Assembly: GCA_002812745.2 (NCBI GenBank) | Contig: NCSJ02000078.1 | Location: 84,782 to 148,781 of the forward strand | Direction of reading: 5' to 3' | DNA: 64,000 nt | Source of the DNA: Scytalidium lignicola | Taxonomy: Eukaryota > Ascomycota > Leotiomycetes | Shown here: positions 12,213 to 21,947 of the stretch, one piece after another | How positions within the stretch are numbered: the first letter of the stretch is position 1 | Layout of the letters: the number at the start of each line of letters is the position of its first letter | Translations under genes and position numbers: made by a program | The notes under the pieces: model-generated | The model's database searches: none | What the model saw: only the letters and a program-made list of their open reading frames with translations | Told to the model about the DNA's origin: nothing

Positions 12213-13069
12213 CTTGGTGGTTGCTTGTGATATTGTTGTGTTGATTAATCGGAAGAAGTTATCGAGGATGTCCGCAATATTAAAGATTGGGAACTGGCGA
12301 AGAAAACGCGTCCCGTTGTTACGCGAAAGTACGCGTTTGAGCGTGTAGAAGTGCTTGCATTAGCGCATTCCAGTTGCCCCTGACGCTTGTACTTTCATTG
12401 GCCACGAAGTAACTCCGCCCTTATTACGAAGTAGATTCAGATATTTTCTCCTTTTCTCAACTAGATCTACATACTTGATTTCACGTAGATGATCCGCAGG
12501 TGCAGCCTGCAGGATATATTCGAAAGTTGAACTGTCTTATTGATTGAAACTAAGGCGATAAGTGTGCTTAGAAGCCATTGGAATTTATTTAGGTCCGTGT
12601 GCGGATAACTATCTTGAAAACTCCCTCAAGGTCATCCATATAACTTGGACTTAGCCTTCCATATCCAATAGAACCGATTTTTCTCNTTTTTTTCTATGCA
12701 CAGCTTATATAAAGATTTTCGAACTTTAACTTGAATGAAAACGCCTTATTTGAAGTACTCAGCTAAATCACATATCCATGTCGTCACAGAAAGGAAGTGA
12801 GAATATGTCTCAACAGATTTAGGGCTGATAGTTACTGTTGCTTACAAAAGTTTTGTAGCCAATTTCGGAACACTCATTCTCCAGTAAATATTAAGAAAGC
12901 AGTGTCATGAAAGAAATAAACGCCTTTGTGGGGTTCGTGGGGTTAATGTTTGATAACCTTAGATTTCAGGCAAAAGTTAACAACATCCCTCGATTTGTGA
13001 ACAGCTGGAGGTCCACGACCACCACGAAATTTATCTAAGCTCCCCAATTCGACACATATATCCGCAGCC
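12213..13069. promoter_or_regulatory. Divergent upstream region of MCM4 and coatomer zeta
   Basis: An 857-bp interval holding the MCM4 promoter (with the MCB sites listed separately) and the RET3 promoter. It includes an N at 12686 before a T run. No gene or structural RNA is recognised. Confidence 0.5.
12306..12336. promoter_or_regulatory. MCB/SCB-like G1/S elements upstream of MCM4
   Basis: Two perfect ACGCGT boxes (12306-12311 and 12331-12336) flank a CGCGAAA (12322-12328) close to the SCB core CACGAAA. They sit about 94-124 bp upstream of the MCM4 start codon. In ascomycetes MBF/SBF factors bind such sites to drive replication genes in G1/S, so position and target agree. This is inference from motif and context. 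Confidence 0.7.
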
Positions 13070-13900
13070 ATGGCGCCAAACATGAGCCTTTTCTCTGTGA
13101 ATGCAATTATCATTCTTTCGACAGAGGATGGCTCCCGACTCTTCGCAAAATACTACCAAGCACCTCACCACGCAACCGGCCCCGCGCATGGAAGCTGTAC
13201 GTTCTCCTCCCAACATTCTACCCTTGGCAACTCCTTTCTTCTTTGGGACCATTTTCTTCGTCATCTATCTCTCAACTCTTCCCGTCTAGTTTCGCTCATT
13301 TAAGTTCACATGCATGGTGCTAACCAGAGCAACAGCAAATCCACAATCCCCCTACCCAGATGTAAAAGCGCAAAAGGCCTTTGAGAAAGGGCTTCTCGAG
13401 AAAACAGCAAAGCAAAATGGCGATATCATAGTTTACGATTCTCAAGTAGTGTTGTATAAAGGAGAAAGTGATTTAATGGTCTACGTTATTGGAGGGCAGG
13501 AAGAGAACGAAATTATGTTATACCAGGTTCTCCTAGCAGTCCGAGACTCGCTCCATCTATTATTCAAGTGAGTAAAAGAGCTCACTATTTCCTTTTTCTG
13601 ACACTTTCTCTGAGGTTAAAGAGATAGATATAGCTAACACTCTTCTGAGCAACTAGGCAATCGTTAGACAAAAGGACTGTTGTTGAAAATTACGACTTAG
13701 TAGCTCTCGCTATCGATGAGATCGTTGATGATGGTATAATCCTCGAGACAGATCCGACCATTATCGCGACTCGTGTTAGCAGAGCCCCAACGCAAGACGT
13801 AGCACAGTTGAAGGGTATTGATCTTAGCGAGCAAGGCATGAATAACCTCGCGCAATTTGGCAAGGCGAAACTTGGAGATTGGTTAAGACAAGGCTTGTGA
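13070..13900 (+). CDS. RET3: Coatomer subunit zeta
   Basis: Three exons, 13070-13196, 13336-13567 and 13657-13900, encode 200 aa, the normal size for this small COPI subunit. It acts in the coatomer coat for Golgi-to-ER retrograde transport. The protein begins MAPNMSLFSVNAIIILSTED, continues GSRLFAKYYQAP, and after the first intron NPYPDVKAQKAFEKGL-like sequence, then VIGGQEENEIMLYQVL and NYDLVALAIDEIVDDG, all typical of zeta-COP longin-like folds. The first intron was placed with donor GTACGT and the acceptor after AACAG, which keeps the frame (residues SNPQSPYPDV). An earlier acceptor would create a stop. Confidence 0.9.
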
Positions 13901-14086
13901 AGTGGATCGGTGCTTAGCTAGCCGTCTGGGGTGTCTTTGACAGGGTATGAAGTATGATCAAAGAAAATTCAGGAGCAGATGTTTGGAGTTACGGATATTT
14001 CGTCTCAATTATTTGGGAGTATCACATGAATAGAAATATTGCATTCAAGGACTTGGGGAATTTAGTTTTACAGGAACATAAAATTT

Positions 14087-15511
14087 CTATGCCTTTATGT
14101 CTGTAGCTGCCTTGCGAAGCCTGTTCATGACTGCGGCTGCTATATCTCCCTCATCTTCTATTCCCTCTACATAAATCACGTCAACGCCTCTTTTATCCAA
14201 CTCCCGAAGTGCAAAAAACAACCCACGGGCAATATCTTTCGTTTCGCTTCCTAGATAGATTTCTGTGATATGTGCAATAGGTGTATCAGAGGAACCCCAT
14301 GTCGCGTTATCAGAGTCGCCAGATGATAATGCTCCATTCGAAAGAAATGGTGCTGCCAACAGATCTGCTTCTGTAATTACAAAAGAGTCATCGGTTTGTG
14401 TGCAAATTTTGACGTGTATCACTGTCTGGAAATTCTTGCCCTCTCTATTATGACTTGCATTATCAAGTCCTGCAAATTTGGCCCATTTCTTCGTCCTTAT
14501 AATCCCAATGAAGGGCACATCATGATTCTGGGAACTGGCATTATCTGCCTCCCCATTTACACCTCTATCAAACATATTCAGGGGTATCGGGGGTGTAACA
14601 CTCCCTACAGGTGCCTCATAAAGCACCACTTTCGCCTTAGGGCTGTAATGCTTGTATTTCATTCCAGGGGCTCTCGGCGCACTCGAACCAACTTCGCTCT
14701 TATCTTTATATCCCTTAACAGCAGTCTCCCACCCAGGACACTCTCGGATCTTGTCAATACTAACACCGCCAGGACGCAACACAACTGGTGGATCACACAG
14801 CCCATCTACAACAGTACTCTCGACTCCAACTTGACAAGACCCTCCATCTAGAATGATTTCAATTTTTCCATCCAGATCGTGAAGTACATGTTCTGCTGTA
14901 GTCGGTGAAGGCTTTGTTGAAGCATTCGCTGATGGAGCAGCAAGTGGTACCCCAGCAAGCTTAATGAGTGAAAGGGCAAGTGGTGAGGAAGGCATCCGAG
15001 CGCCAAAGGTTTGGAGACCAGCCGTAACTTCTGGAGCTAGTTTGGAAGGCTGCGGGTTCTTGAGCAGAATTGTCAAAGGCCCAGGCCAGAACTTCTTGAT
15101 CAGAGACTTGTATATTTCTGGTATCAGGTCATCTTTTCCTGAAACTCCGTTTGGCTCTGTAGACGCAAGGAGGAAATTCCGCAGCATCGACAAATCACAG
15201 AAATGCATGATCAAGGGGTTGTCTGATGGTCTACTCTTGGCTTTGTAAATGCCTTTCACTGCATCGCTGCGGGTCGCATCGGCCCCAAGACCGTATACTG
15301 TTTCTGTTGGGAATGCAACAGGTATGCTTGTAGTTCTCAAATGCAAGGCTGCTTCGTGCAGTGGTCCCTTACTTTGAAGCTCCTGAGGTACTTCCCAGTT
15401 GTCCAACGATTCCGGGTCTTGAAACTTCCCAAGATTAGTCATATCTGCACGGAGAATTCTTGTCTTTATCGCATGGACATTGCCATTTCCGTGTACCACA
15501 TTTGCAGCCAT
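14087..15511 (-). CDS. SUA5: Threonylcarbamoyl-AMP synthase
   Basis: A single open frame of 474 aa. Sua5/YrdC makes threonylcarbamoyl-AMP from Thr, bicarbonate and ATP, the first step of t6A37 modification of tRNAs reading ANN codons. The YrdC domain spans about residues 50-260, with PTETVYGLGADA, KSRPSDNPLIMH, FWPGPLTILL, RMPSSPLALSLI, APSANASTKPSPTT and VVLRPGGVS. The C-terminal Sua5 domain follows, recognisable at SSAPRAPGMKYKHYSP, and distinguishes the archaeal/eukaryotic form from short bacterial YrdC. A start at 15511 gives a normal length; no intron is needed. Confidence 0.95.
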   Translation of the reverse strand: MAANVVHGNGNVHAIKTRILRADMTNLGKFQDPESLDNWEVPQELQSKGPLHEAALHLRTTSIPVAFPTETVYGLGADATRSDAVKGIYKAKSRPSDNPLIMHFCDLSMLRNFLLASTEPNGVSGKDDLIPEIYKSLIKKFWPGPLTILLKNPQPSKLAPEVTAGLQTFGARMPSSPLALSLIKLAGVPLAAPSANASTKPSPTTAEHVLHDLDGKIEIILDGGSCQVGVESTVVDGLCDPPVVLRPGGVSIDKIRECPGWETAVKGYKDKSEVGSSAPRAPGMKYKHYSPKAKVVLYEAPVGSVTPPIPLNMFDRGVNGEADNASSQNHDVPFIGIIRTKKWAKFAGLDNASHNREGKNFQTVIHVKICTQTDDSFVITEADLLAAPFLSNGALSSGDSDNATWGSSDTPIAHITEIYLGSETKDIARGLFFALRELDKRGVDVIYVEGIEDEGDIAAAVMNRLRKAATDIKA

Positions 15512-16096
15512 CTTTTCGAGGGTATTGGTCCTGCTCAGGAGACCCTGTGCAACACTTCGAATATTTTGGAAAGCCAGCGCGCAAATATTTCACCTTGGTA
15601 TCCTCCGACCTCGGCGATGACAAAATATTCTGATAATAGGCCGGACTGTAGTGAACATGCTTCGATTCAAACAGATATTTGAGCAGGGTGCCGTTAATAC
15701 ATCAGTAAGATGGCTCCTAAATTCTTAGGGATAAAGGTATGACGCTGCTGCCTGAGTCAATGAAAAAATATTGGACAAGGCTGCATTTCTTTTTGTCAGC
15801 CTTGCGTGCCATGTGAACTCTAATTATGCCTGTAAAAAACCTCAGACAACTAAAAAGAATTGTAAAGCTTAGGAATTATTAATAGAATAGTGCATAAATA
15901 AAAGACGAGCATAGGGTTGCTAGCATTAACCATCTTCAAGTAACCTTTGATTTGCGTCTTCTAAAATGTTTAAAATGTGGGGTCCATCTCGTTTGTCAAT
16001 TAATCGATTCTCTGTTGACAACCACGACGACACCGTCTTCATGAGACTTTCTGCGGCCTTTTGAGTTAGGGCAAAAAAAACCAAAAAAATTACTGA
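15512..16096. other. Spacer between SUA5 and tRNA-Tyr
   Basis: 585 bp with no supported gene. It includes the SUA5 promoter at the left. At the right, A-runs at 16073-16080 and 16083-16089 read as T-runs on the minus strand and serve as the likely Pol III terminator of the tRNA. Confidence 0.5.
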
Positions 16097-16183
16097 TCCC
16101 TCGGACCGGAGTCGAACCGGTGACATCCAGATTTACCTGAACAGTTACAGTCTGACGTCATAAACCAACTAGACGACCAAGGG
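16097..16183 (-). tRNA. tRNA-Tyr (GTA) with a short intron
   Basis: On the minus strand the acceptor stem CCCTTGG pairs with CCGAGGG, followed by discriminator A. The D arm contains TCTAGTTGGTTTATGA and the T arm is CACCGGTTCGACTCCGG. The anticodon loop reads CTGTAA, putting GTA at 16148-16146. About 12 extra nt (CTGTTCAGGTAA-like) follow position 37, before the 3' half of the CAGA/TCTG anticodon stem. That is the standard position for the obligatory nuclear tRNA-Tyr intron. T-rich terminators lie directly downstream. Confidence 0.93.
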
Positions 16184-17095
16184 TGTTACCAGTCAGGCTA
16201 TTACACCTTTAGTTGCTTCAGATGGGCTATGTAAGACTAAGAACATTCTACGCATAAATCCAACACAAAAGTCTCGAAATGAAGTATTAATAGAATTTGC
16301 AGAGTATTATAGAGGCATTCTGCTATTATTTATTGTAGAATTCTTGGTTCCTACATTACAAATTGGATAATCATGTGTTAGATGGAACTATAGGTTTAGA
16401 ATTAATGTTTTTTCTGGCACTTTGTATTAAATTTTAGTTAAGTTAATAATAGATTAATTTTTGCATGGATCCAACAAGGTGGTTTACGTCGAATACAAAG
16501 TATAAAATCTACTAATTATCCCCCGTGTTCCCATCCCATCATTACATTTAATGGCAAGTAATTTCCAATAGAGCTTATGACTCTAAATATTTTGCTATAA
16601 CCTGTATTTGTCTCTTTTAATTATCTAGTTTTTGCCGAGTTCATCTACGAAAAGATGCTTCCTTCAGGACAACCAAACCATGCTTTCCATTGGAAATATT
16701 GCCGACTACGCTTTAAGACTACTAATTAGAATATAGGTATAACATCAACACGTCCGTGATGTCGGCCAATGTCAGGAGCAACCAAGCCAAACTCGCACGC
16801 TTCGGCATTTACGAGCCGCAACTGGTCGCCGATTATTCTTCACCAACGCGGCGAGTACCCCGCCATCGCCGTGAACGGCGTCCTTCAGTCAAGAACAGAT
16901 TACTCCACAAGCATACCATAACTATAAAACTGTAGATTTTCACCAAGCTTCTCGGTCGATAAACACCATTGAGATCCAGAATATCTAACAAAAGCTATAC
17001 AACCGAAAGAAATAGATTTACTCTGAGTCGAAAGAGATACCCTGTCAATCAACCGCCACCAAGGTCAACCAGAAGAACAGCCTTGCCTAGCAACA
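16184..17095. other. AT-rich island plus promoter of the 55-aa gene
   Basis: 912 bp without a supported gene. About 16,200-16,740 is strongly AT-rich. It switches abruptly to GC-rich sequence at 16,760-16,890 holding TCGCCGATTA (16826-16835) and CGGCGAGTA (16849-16857), both also found in front of the OYE gene. A TATAAAA at 16923-16929 lies 167 bp before the next start codon. Confidence 0.5.
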
Positions 17096-17338
17096 ATGTG
17101 TAGAGAAACCACCTGTCCAACCTGCAGTACGTCATAAAATTCCCTCCCATACCATTTCTTCCGCGTGCGCAGGAGATTAACCATCCCTTACATCATCACA
17201 GACAAAACCACCTGGAAGGGTTGCGGTCTGCATGTCCCCAGTGTGATGGACAAAATTCCCGAAGATCAGCGCTGCACCTGCGAACCAAAGGTCGAGAGGG
17301 AGGGCAAGAAATACCCGCCAATGCCACAACAAAGCTGA
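17096..17338 (+). CDS. Small conserved Cys-containing protein (55 aa)
   Basis: Two exons, 17096-17126 and 17202-17338, encode 55 aa. The first exon gives MCRETTCPTC and the second KTTWKGCGLHVPSVMD, then IPEDQRCTCEPKV and PPMPQQS before TGA. I recognise this as a small protein type widespread in filamentous fungi; its function is unknown to me. Four or more cysteines in CxxC-like spacing and the absence of a signal peptide suggest a small metal-binding or redox-sensitive intracellular protein, which is inference. The intron has a GTACGT donor and CACAG acceptor, and a TATA box sits upstream, supporting a real, possibly highly expressed gene. Confidence 0.75.
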
Positions 17339-17736
17339 CTGGAGAGTATGGTACCAATGTTGGTTTTACTTGTTGGCTTGATGGTCTGGTATTTTAGTCG
17401 GTGATTATGGGGGCGGAACGGCTTTATTCTTCGCCTGTACGGCAGAATTAGACAGGAATGACCTATTTGATTCTCATAGACACATCTCTTTTATCAATTA
17501 AAATTGAAGCGTCACTTTGGAAGGACACATAAAATGTTAGATTTCAATGGTTTCGTAAATGCTAGCTGACATCCAAATGCTCATGTTAATCCATCCCTCT
17601 CGCCATTGACCCCTTCTAATGAAGTCTTATACTCGTATGAGAGTCGTATATGCAACGTATATAGTCATCATTCCATTGCCACCCTATCCTTCTCGAGCTC
17701 ATTGTCGATTCCGAGCATACCGCCTAACCATCCTTC
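17339..17736. other. Convergent spacer
   Basis: 398 bp between the 55-aa gene and the pyroglutamyl-peptidase gene, both 3' ends. No gene is recognised. Confidence 0.5.
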
Positions 17737-18744
17737 CTAAACCGATGCCTGCTTCTCTGCTTGCTTCGTCTTCAAATTTTGCACCACTGCGCGTATCAGT
17801 TCAATGGTAACCTCGACCCCCACCTTTATGGATGCAGGATCGTTGTCGACGGGGACGTGGAGGAATAAGACCCGTCTGTCTTCGTTCTTTCTGTACAGAT
17901 GTGCCAGGCTGGAGTAGTAGATAAAATCGCAGAGATACCTCCCTGGGTCCTCGGATACTTTGATATCGCAGTTCTATGACAGATTAGTAAGATGACCCGC
18001 AATAAAAATTATTCTAACAAGTCGAGCAAATAAAACAGAGAACAGAGAACAGAGAACAGGGGAAAAGGTGAGAATAGGAAAAGATCGAAGTCACTTACAG
18101 GGAGACTCTTCTTCCAACCTCTCCAAATCTCGTCCACATCCACCATCGTTTCTATCTTCTCCGGCAATCCATGCCAAAAGAACTCCTCGCCTTTCTTTTC
18201 CTCGTCCTTAAGCAGTTCGCCATCAACATCACGCATGGCATATCCATCCCGGTGTGCCAGCCTCTCGGCGCTGTAGTAAGCCCTCCCCGATGCCATTCCT
18301 ATGTGTAATACGAAGTCCAGCTTGGGACCACCCGATCGCTCCCATAACTTGGGTACGAGCTCGCGCACATTCTTATAGGCTACTTTGATTGGTTCAGGAT
18401 GCACCAGGATACGAACACGTGGATGAGGAATTGGTGACGCTGATGAGGACGAGGTAGAGGAGGAGGAGGATGGTGGAGGAAGGAAAGGCGGTAGGGCTCT
18501 GGCGATTTCCCAGGAAGGGTTTACTGGGTATCGAGAGGTGAATGGCTGATTGTCACATCTGTGATGTTAGCATAAGGTAGGTAAAGTCTGACTGCCTGGT
18601 TTTTGTGAACACAGCGCAGCCTCATACGATCCTGAGCCCAATGTTTGGTGGAGGGAAGGGGGGTACATCACGTACACCGAAACCGGTTACCAGAAAGGTA
18701 AATTCATCCTCCCATGTCGCGGGATCTACCGTGGTTGAACCCAT
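17737..18744 (-). CDS. Pyroglutamyl-peptidase I-like cysteine peptidase (C15)
   Basis: Three exons, 18676-18744, 18099-18545 and 17737-17973, encode 250 aa. C15 peptidases remove N-terminal pyroglutamate from peptides in the cytosol. The family motifs VTGFG-PF (split by intron 1) and NPSWEIA are present near the N terminus, then LDFVLHIGMA and SAERLAHRDGY. The likely nucleophile is the Cys in GRYLCDFIYY, and the His is in LFLHVPVDN, both in the last exon. A Pro/Ser-rich insert (residues about 40-60) is common in fungal members. The start MGSTTVDPATW was found by splicing: donor GTACGT after TGFG and acceptor CAATCAG restore the PF motif. Substrate preference is not testable here. Confidence 0.85.
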
Positions 18745-20359
18745 TGTCTAAGCAACGGGTCTATGCTGTATCAAGGTAAAGGCATGAAGAGAGAAGAGGA
18801 AGAAGCAGAACGACTCAGGTAATGTGGTGATAGCTGATCATGACATGGTCGTGGGGTTTGGCGGTGCTATTTCTGGGATGGAGCGGGGTTGGCGGGCAAC
18901 TTGGGGCAAGTGGGCTGTGGCTCTGCGGTGGCAGTGCGCAACTTTTGCCGTGGTCGTGCAGCGGACGTTGCTGCAGCCCCAGGTAGCCAATAGGAAAAGA
19001 TGCGACAACTCACAAACCGGACCGCCCCATGAGCTTAATGGACGTAAAGTTTCCTACAGCAGGTTACTCCACCGTGTCCGACCATCAATGGTAAAGCATC
19101 TACCGTATGCGTTCTGGAAACGAGTTTGTCAGCTGATAATCTCCTCAGTTTTCTACGTGCAGAGCATTATTTCCTTCCTATCTTTGCTCGCAGAACACTC
19201 TGGATCTCATGCCGATTCTTCACATGAATGCTCATCTCATGTAATCGCGCATAATGTTTCTTCAAAATAGATCCTTGCCGTTAGATGTTTATGCCGCGTC
19301 TTCTGTCCAATGTTAATGCGTGCCACAACATAGTGGTGAGAATCAGGCTCACAGTGGGGTTTTGGCATGATTAAGGCGTCCAGTGCTTGGCAGTGAAACT
19401 AGCACCCAAGAGTGTTGCCCTCGAGTGTTGGCTAGATCTCCGACTGTAAAGTCTGCCTCTGCAAGCTTTGAGTCCGAAATATTGCATTTCTGGTAGTCAG
19501 GTGTTTGCGAGGGATGGGTTGGCGCAGAGTGCAATGCCATGGTGGCTTCCTGCTTCTGGTCCTACAGGATCGAGCTCGAGTTAGGCTCCGGATGCACGTA
19601 TAGATTCCCAAGTTTGGAAATCCAGCAAATTCGTGTCTACTGTATGCATTGGGGTGGCACCGTCCAAATTTCAGCCCGATTCGGCTAAATCGATTCTGTG
19701 CCACCTCAATGAAGGATGGGGCCAAGGGCCAAGGGCTATGAGGCTGAAACTAAACTTTACTCCCATGAATGCGGAAACTGCTAAGAAATCTGGGGAAGGC
19801 TGCAGCACAGCCAGCAGAATCTTTATTTAGACACGGCTGATGCATATTCTCCACCAAGCCCGGCCAGATGAGCTTCTGACTTAAGCTGTGAGTTGGGATA
19901 GCCTCTTACCAATTGTTGAACACTGCCGTCATGAAGGCCACTGACCTACTTCTTGTGTTGGCTTCTTCCCATAGCCTTGCGGCGTCGAGAATTCGGCGAT
20001 CTGGGTAGTGGGAAGTCTTAGTACATCACAACATGACCATAATGCACGAGAGTTTGTGTGCAGTGCCTTCAGCCTTTGGCTATTTGCGTCCGAAAAAGTA
20101 ACAGTTCATCTTGATCAAGTGCTCGAGTTCGTCGCATCTTTAGGAGGATCATATACCTAGGCTTAGCTATATAAACAGTCACCAATTCCCTCCATTTCTT
20201 TCTCTCGTCATCAAGATATCATCATAAGCATCTCATAGCATCTAAAGCATTTCTTTACAACAGTCGTTCAGATCTACTTTAACACTCCATTACTCACCCT
20301 TTATTAAAAACAATCGTTCAATTAAGAACTCAGACATCTTCAACATCAATTAAATCAAA
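18745..20359. promoter_or_regulatory. Long divergent intergenic region
   Basis: 1615 bp between the C15 peptidase and the secreted-protein gene. Several short ORFs on both strands have no family features or coding-like composition. The right end is a promoter with TATATAAA at 20168-20175 and a roughly 190-bp CT/CA-rich leader, typical of strongly expressed fungal genes. Confidence 0.5.
20168..20175 (+). promoter_or_regulatory. TATA box of the secreted-protein gene
   Basis: TATATAAA lies 185 bp before the start codon, with pyrimidine-rich leader sequence between. The position fits a TATA-driven, inducible fungal gene. Confidence 0.6.
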
Positions 20360-20956
20360 ATGTACTCCTCAAGCATCTTCGTTGCTCTGTCAGCCCTCGC
20401 TGCTTTGGCTTCTGCCATCCCAACCCCAGTACAACCTGCCGCTCGTTGTGGAACTACTATCCAGCCAACCCAGCTGGCCAAGTTCGACTTGACCACTAGC
20501 GACCTCGAGGGTGTCGATAGCTACCACCTCAAGCAGGCCATTATAGATCACGTGGTACAACCCGATACCATTGTGACCTTCGCTCTTTTCCAGATCCCTC
20601 CCAACAAGTACGGATGCCAACTAGTCGCCCAATTCGGAAATGACATATCCTTGACCGAGGACGGGACAACACCATTCAACGCCCGTGTTAATGTAACAAA
20701 CATTGATGTCAAGGGCATTACCTCCAACACGGATTTGACAACCATAGACCTCAAGACCTTTGATAACGGAGGATCCTTGTTCGGTAACTTCAACCTCATT
20801 GACGACACCACACAAGTTGTCAACACTGCAATCTGCCCTGCTAATGGTGGCTACCTCCTTTTCGAGCTTGCTTTCGACACCAGCCTACCGGCATCTACCG
20901 CTGCCTCATTCCCTCAGAATGATAAGTCTGGTTTATTCATCGAATACAACTGTTAA
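20360..20956 (+). CDS. Secreted protein of unknown function (198 aa)
   Basis: A single exon with a clear signal peptide: hydrophobic SSIFVALSALAALASA followed by IPTP, with cleavage likely near residue 19-20. The mature part is about 180 aa and beta-strand-like. It has four Cys (RCGTT, YGCQL, AICPA and the final Cys) that could form two disulfides. It has no membrane segment or GPI signal, and the sequon NVT at about residue 112. The layout recalls small fungal cell-surface/secreted proteins of the ubiquitin-3-binding-protein-like type, but I cannot assign it. A TATA box and long leader suggest high or regulated expression. It could be a secreted effector or wall protein; that is inference. 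Confidence 0.85.
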   Translation: MYSSSIFVALSALAALASAIPTPVQPAARCGTTIQPTQLAKFDLTTSDLEGVDSYHLKQAIIDHVVQPDTIVTFALFQIPPNKYGCQLVAQFGNDISLTEDGTTPFNARVNVTNIDVKGITSNTDLTTIDLKTFDNGGSLFGNFNLIDDTTQVVNTAICPANGGYLLFELAFDTSLPASTAASFPQNDKSGLFIEYNC

Positions 20957-21947
20957 AAATATATTTAATATAACGTTCATATGGGTATTAGCGTGACGGC
21001 ATACATTTGTTTGGGTTAGTTGAATGGAGTTTGATATGTGGGATTTAAAAGACATTTCATTTTCCCTTGGTGCTCTTTTGGAGTTGTTTTGCATGTATTC
21101 ATCCGGTTTAATTGGCATAGCAGACTTGAGACTGGACTACCCTCCTTCAAACAAACGGGGCATTGCGTTTATAGCTTTAGTGTTTAGTCCATCCATTACT
21201 CCAACGAAATTTAAGATTAGAACTCCACATTTTTCATCTCTCTTCGTGCCTATTGCATTCCTTCTCATGTCACAACCAAAACTTGTGGGTTCCAACAACA
21301 TAATCGAACAGCCATATGAAGATATTGTGTGACGTTATTCAGAAGTATTTCAAAGCAACTGCCCAATTATTCCCTCTTATTTCCGCTAGCCGCCGAACAA
21401 GGCCAAAGAACTGATATCGCCGACGGTTTATCGGCCGCAGCCTCGTCGCCCAAGGCATTCAAGGAGTGGGCTGGTGGGGCAGCGATTGCCGGTACCTAAA
21501 CCTCGGCAAGCTCGTCGACCAACGATCTTTCGCCGATAGGGTAAATATCATGCTGCTTAGAAATACAAAAATATGACACAATTGCTCCCCTCTTTCTCTT
21601 TCCCCAAGCAGTAGGAGTTCCATTCTTTTTTTTTAATTCTTTGCAGCTTTATATCCACTTGACAAAGCATATCCTCTCTCACCCGCCACCTTCGCTCTTT
21701 CCATTTCAAAACGGCGAGTATTCGCCGATTACGATATTAGTAAGAATATAAATATAAAAGGTAGGGGGAAACGGTGTTGATTTTACCCCCCTCAGCTCTC
21801 AAAACGCTGGCTTTACGTCTAGCATTGAGAAGAAGCACCTTAGGTTCCTTTACAAGAAAGAATCGACCAAATCTACCTACTTACACCACCATTGTGCAGC
21901 AGAATCGCATAAACCCAATCAACTATTCCACCATCACCACCAGCACA
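20957..21947. promoter_or_regulatory. Upstream region of the OYE gene
   Basis: 991 bp, no supported gene. GC-rich CGCCGA/TCGGCG-type motifs recur at about 21,410-21,540. Nearer the gene, CGGCGA and TCGCCG form a perfect inverted repeat with a 4-bp spacer (21712-21727), followed by TATAAAAG at 21753-21760. Confidence 0.5.
21712..21727. promoter_or_regulatory. CGGCGA-N4-TCGCCG inverted repeat before the OYE gene
   Basis: A perfect 6+6 bp inverted repeat lies 26 bp upstream of the TATAAAAG and 221 bp upstream of the start codon. Inverted CGG triplets with fixed spacing are the classical target form of dimeric Zn2Cys6 regulators. Binding is inferred only from symmetry and location. Confidence 0.45.

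Noticed and set aside
12486..12520. Similarity to the 18S/ITS boundary (TCCGCAGGT...CCTGC)
   Set aside because: Only a short, imperfect match with no surrounding rRNA sequence; likely chance.
18824..19270. 148-codon plus-strand open frame
   Set aside because: No recognisable protein, poor coding character, and it lies in a promoter-like intergenic region.
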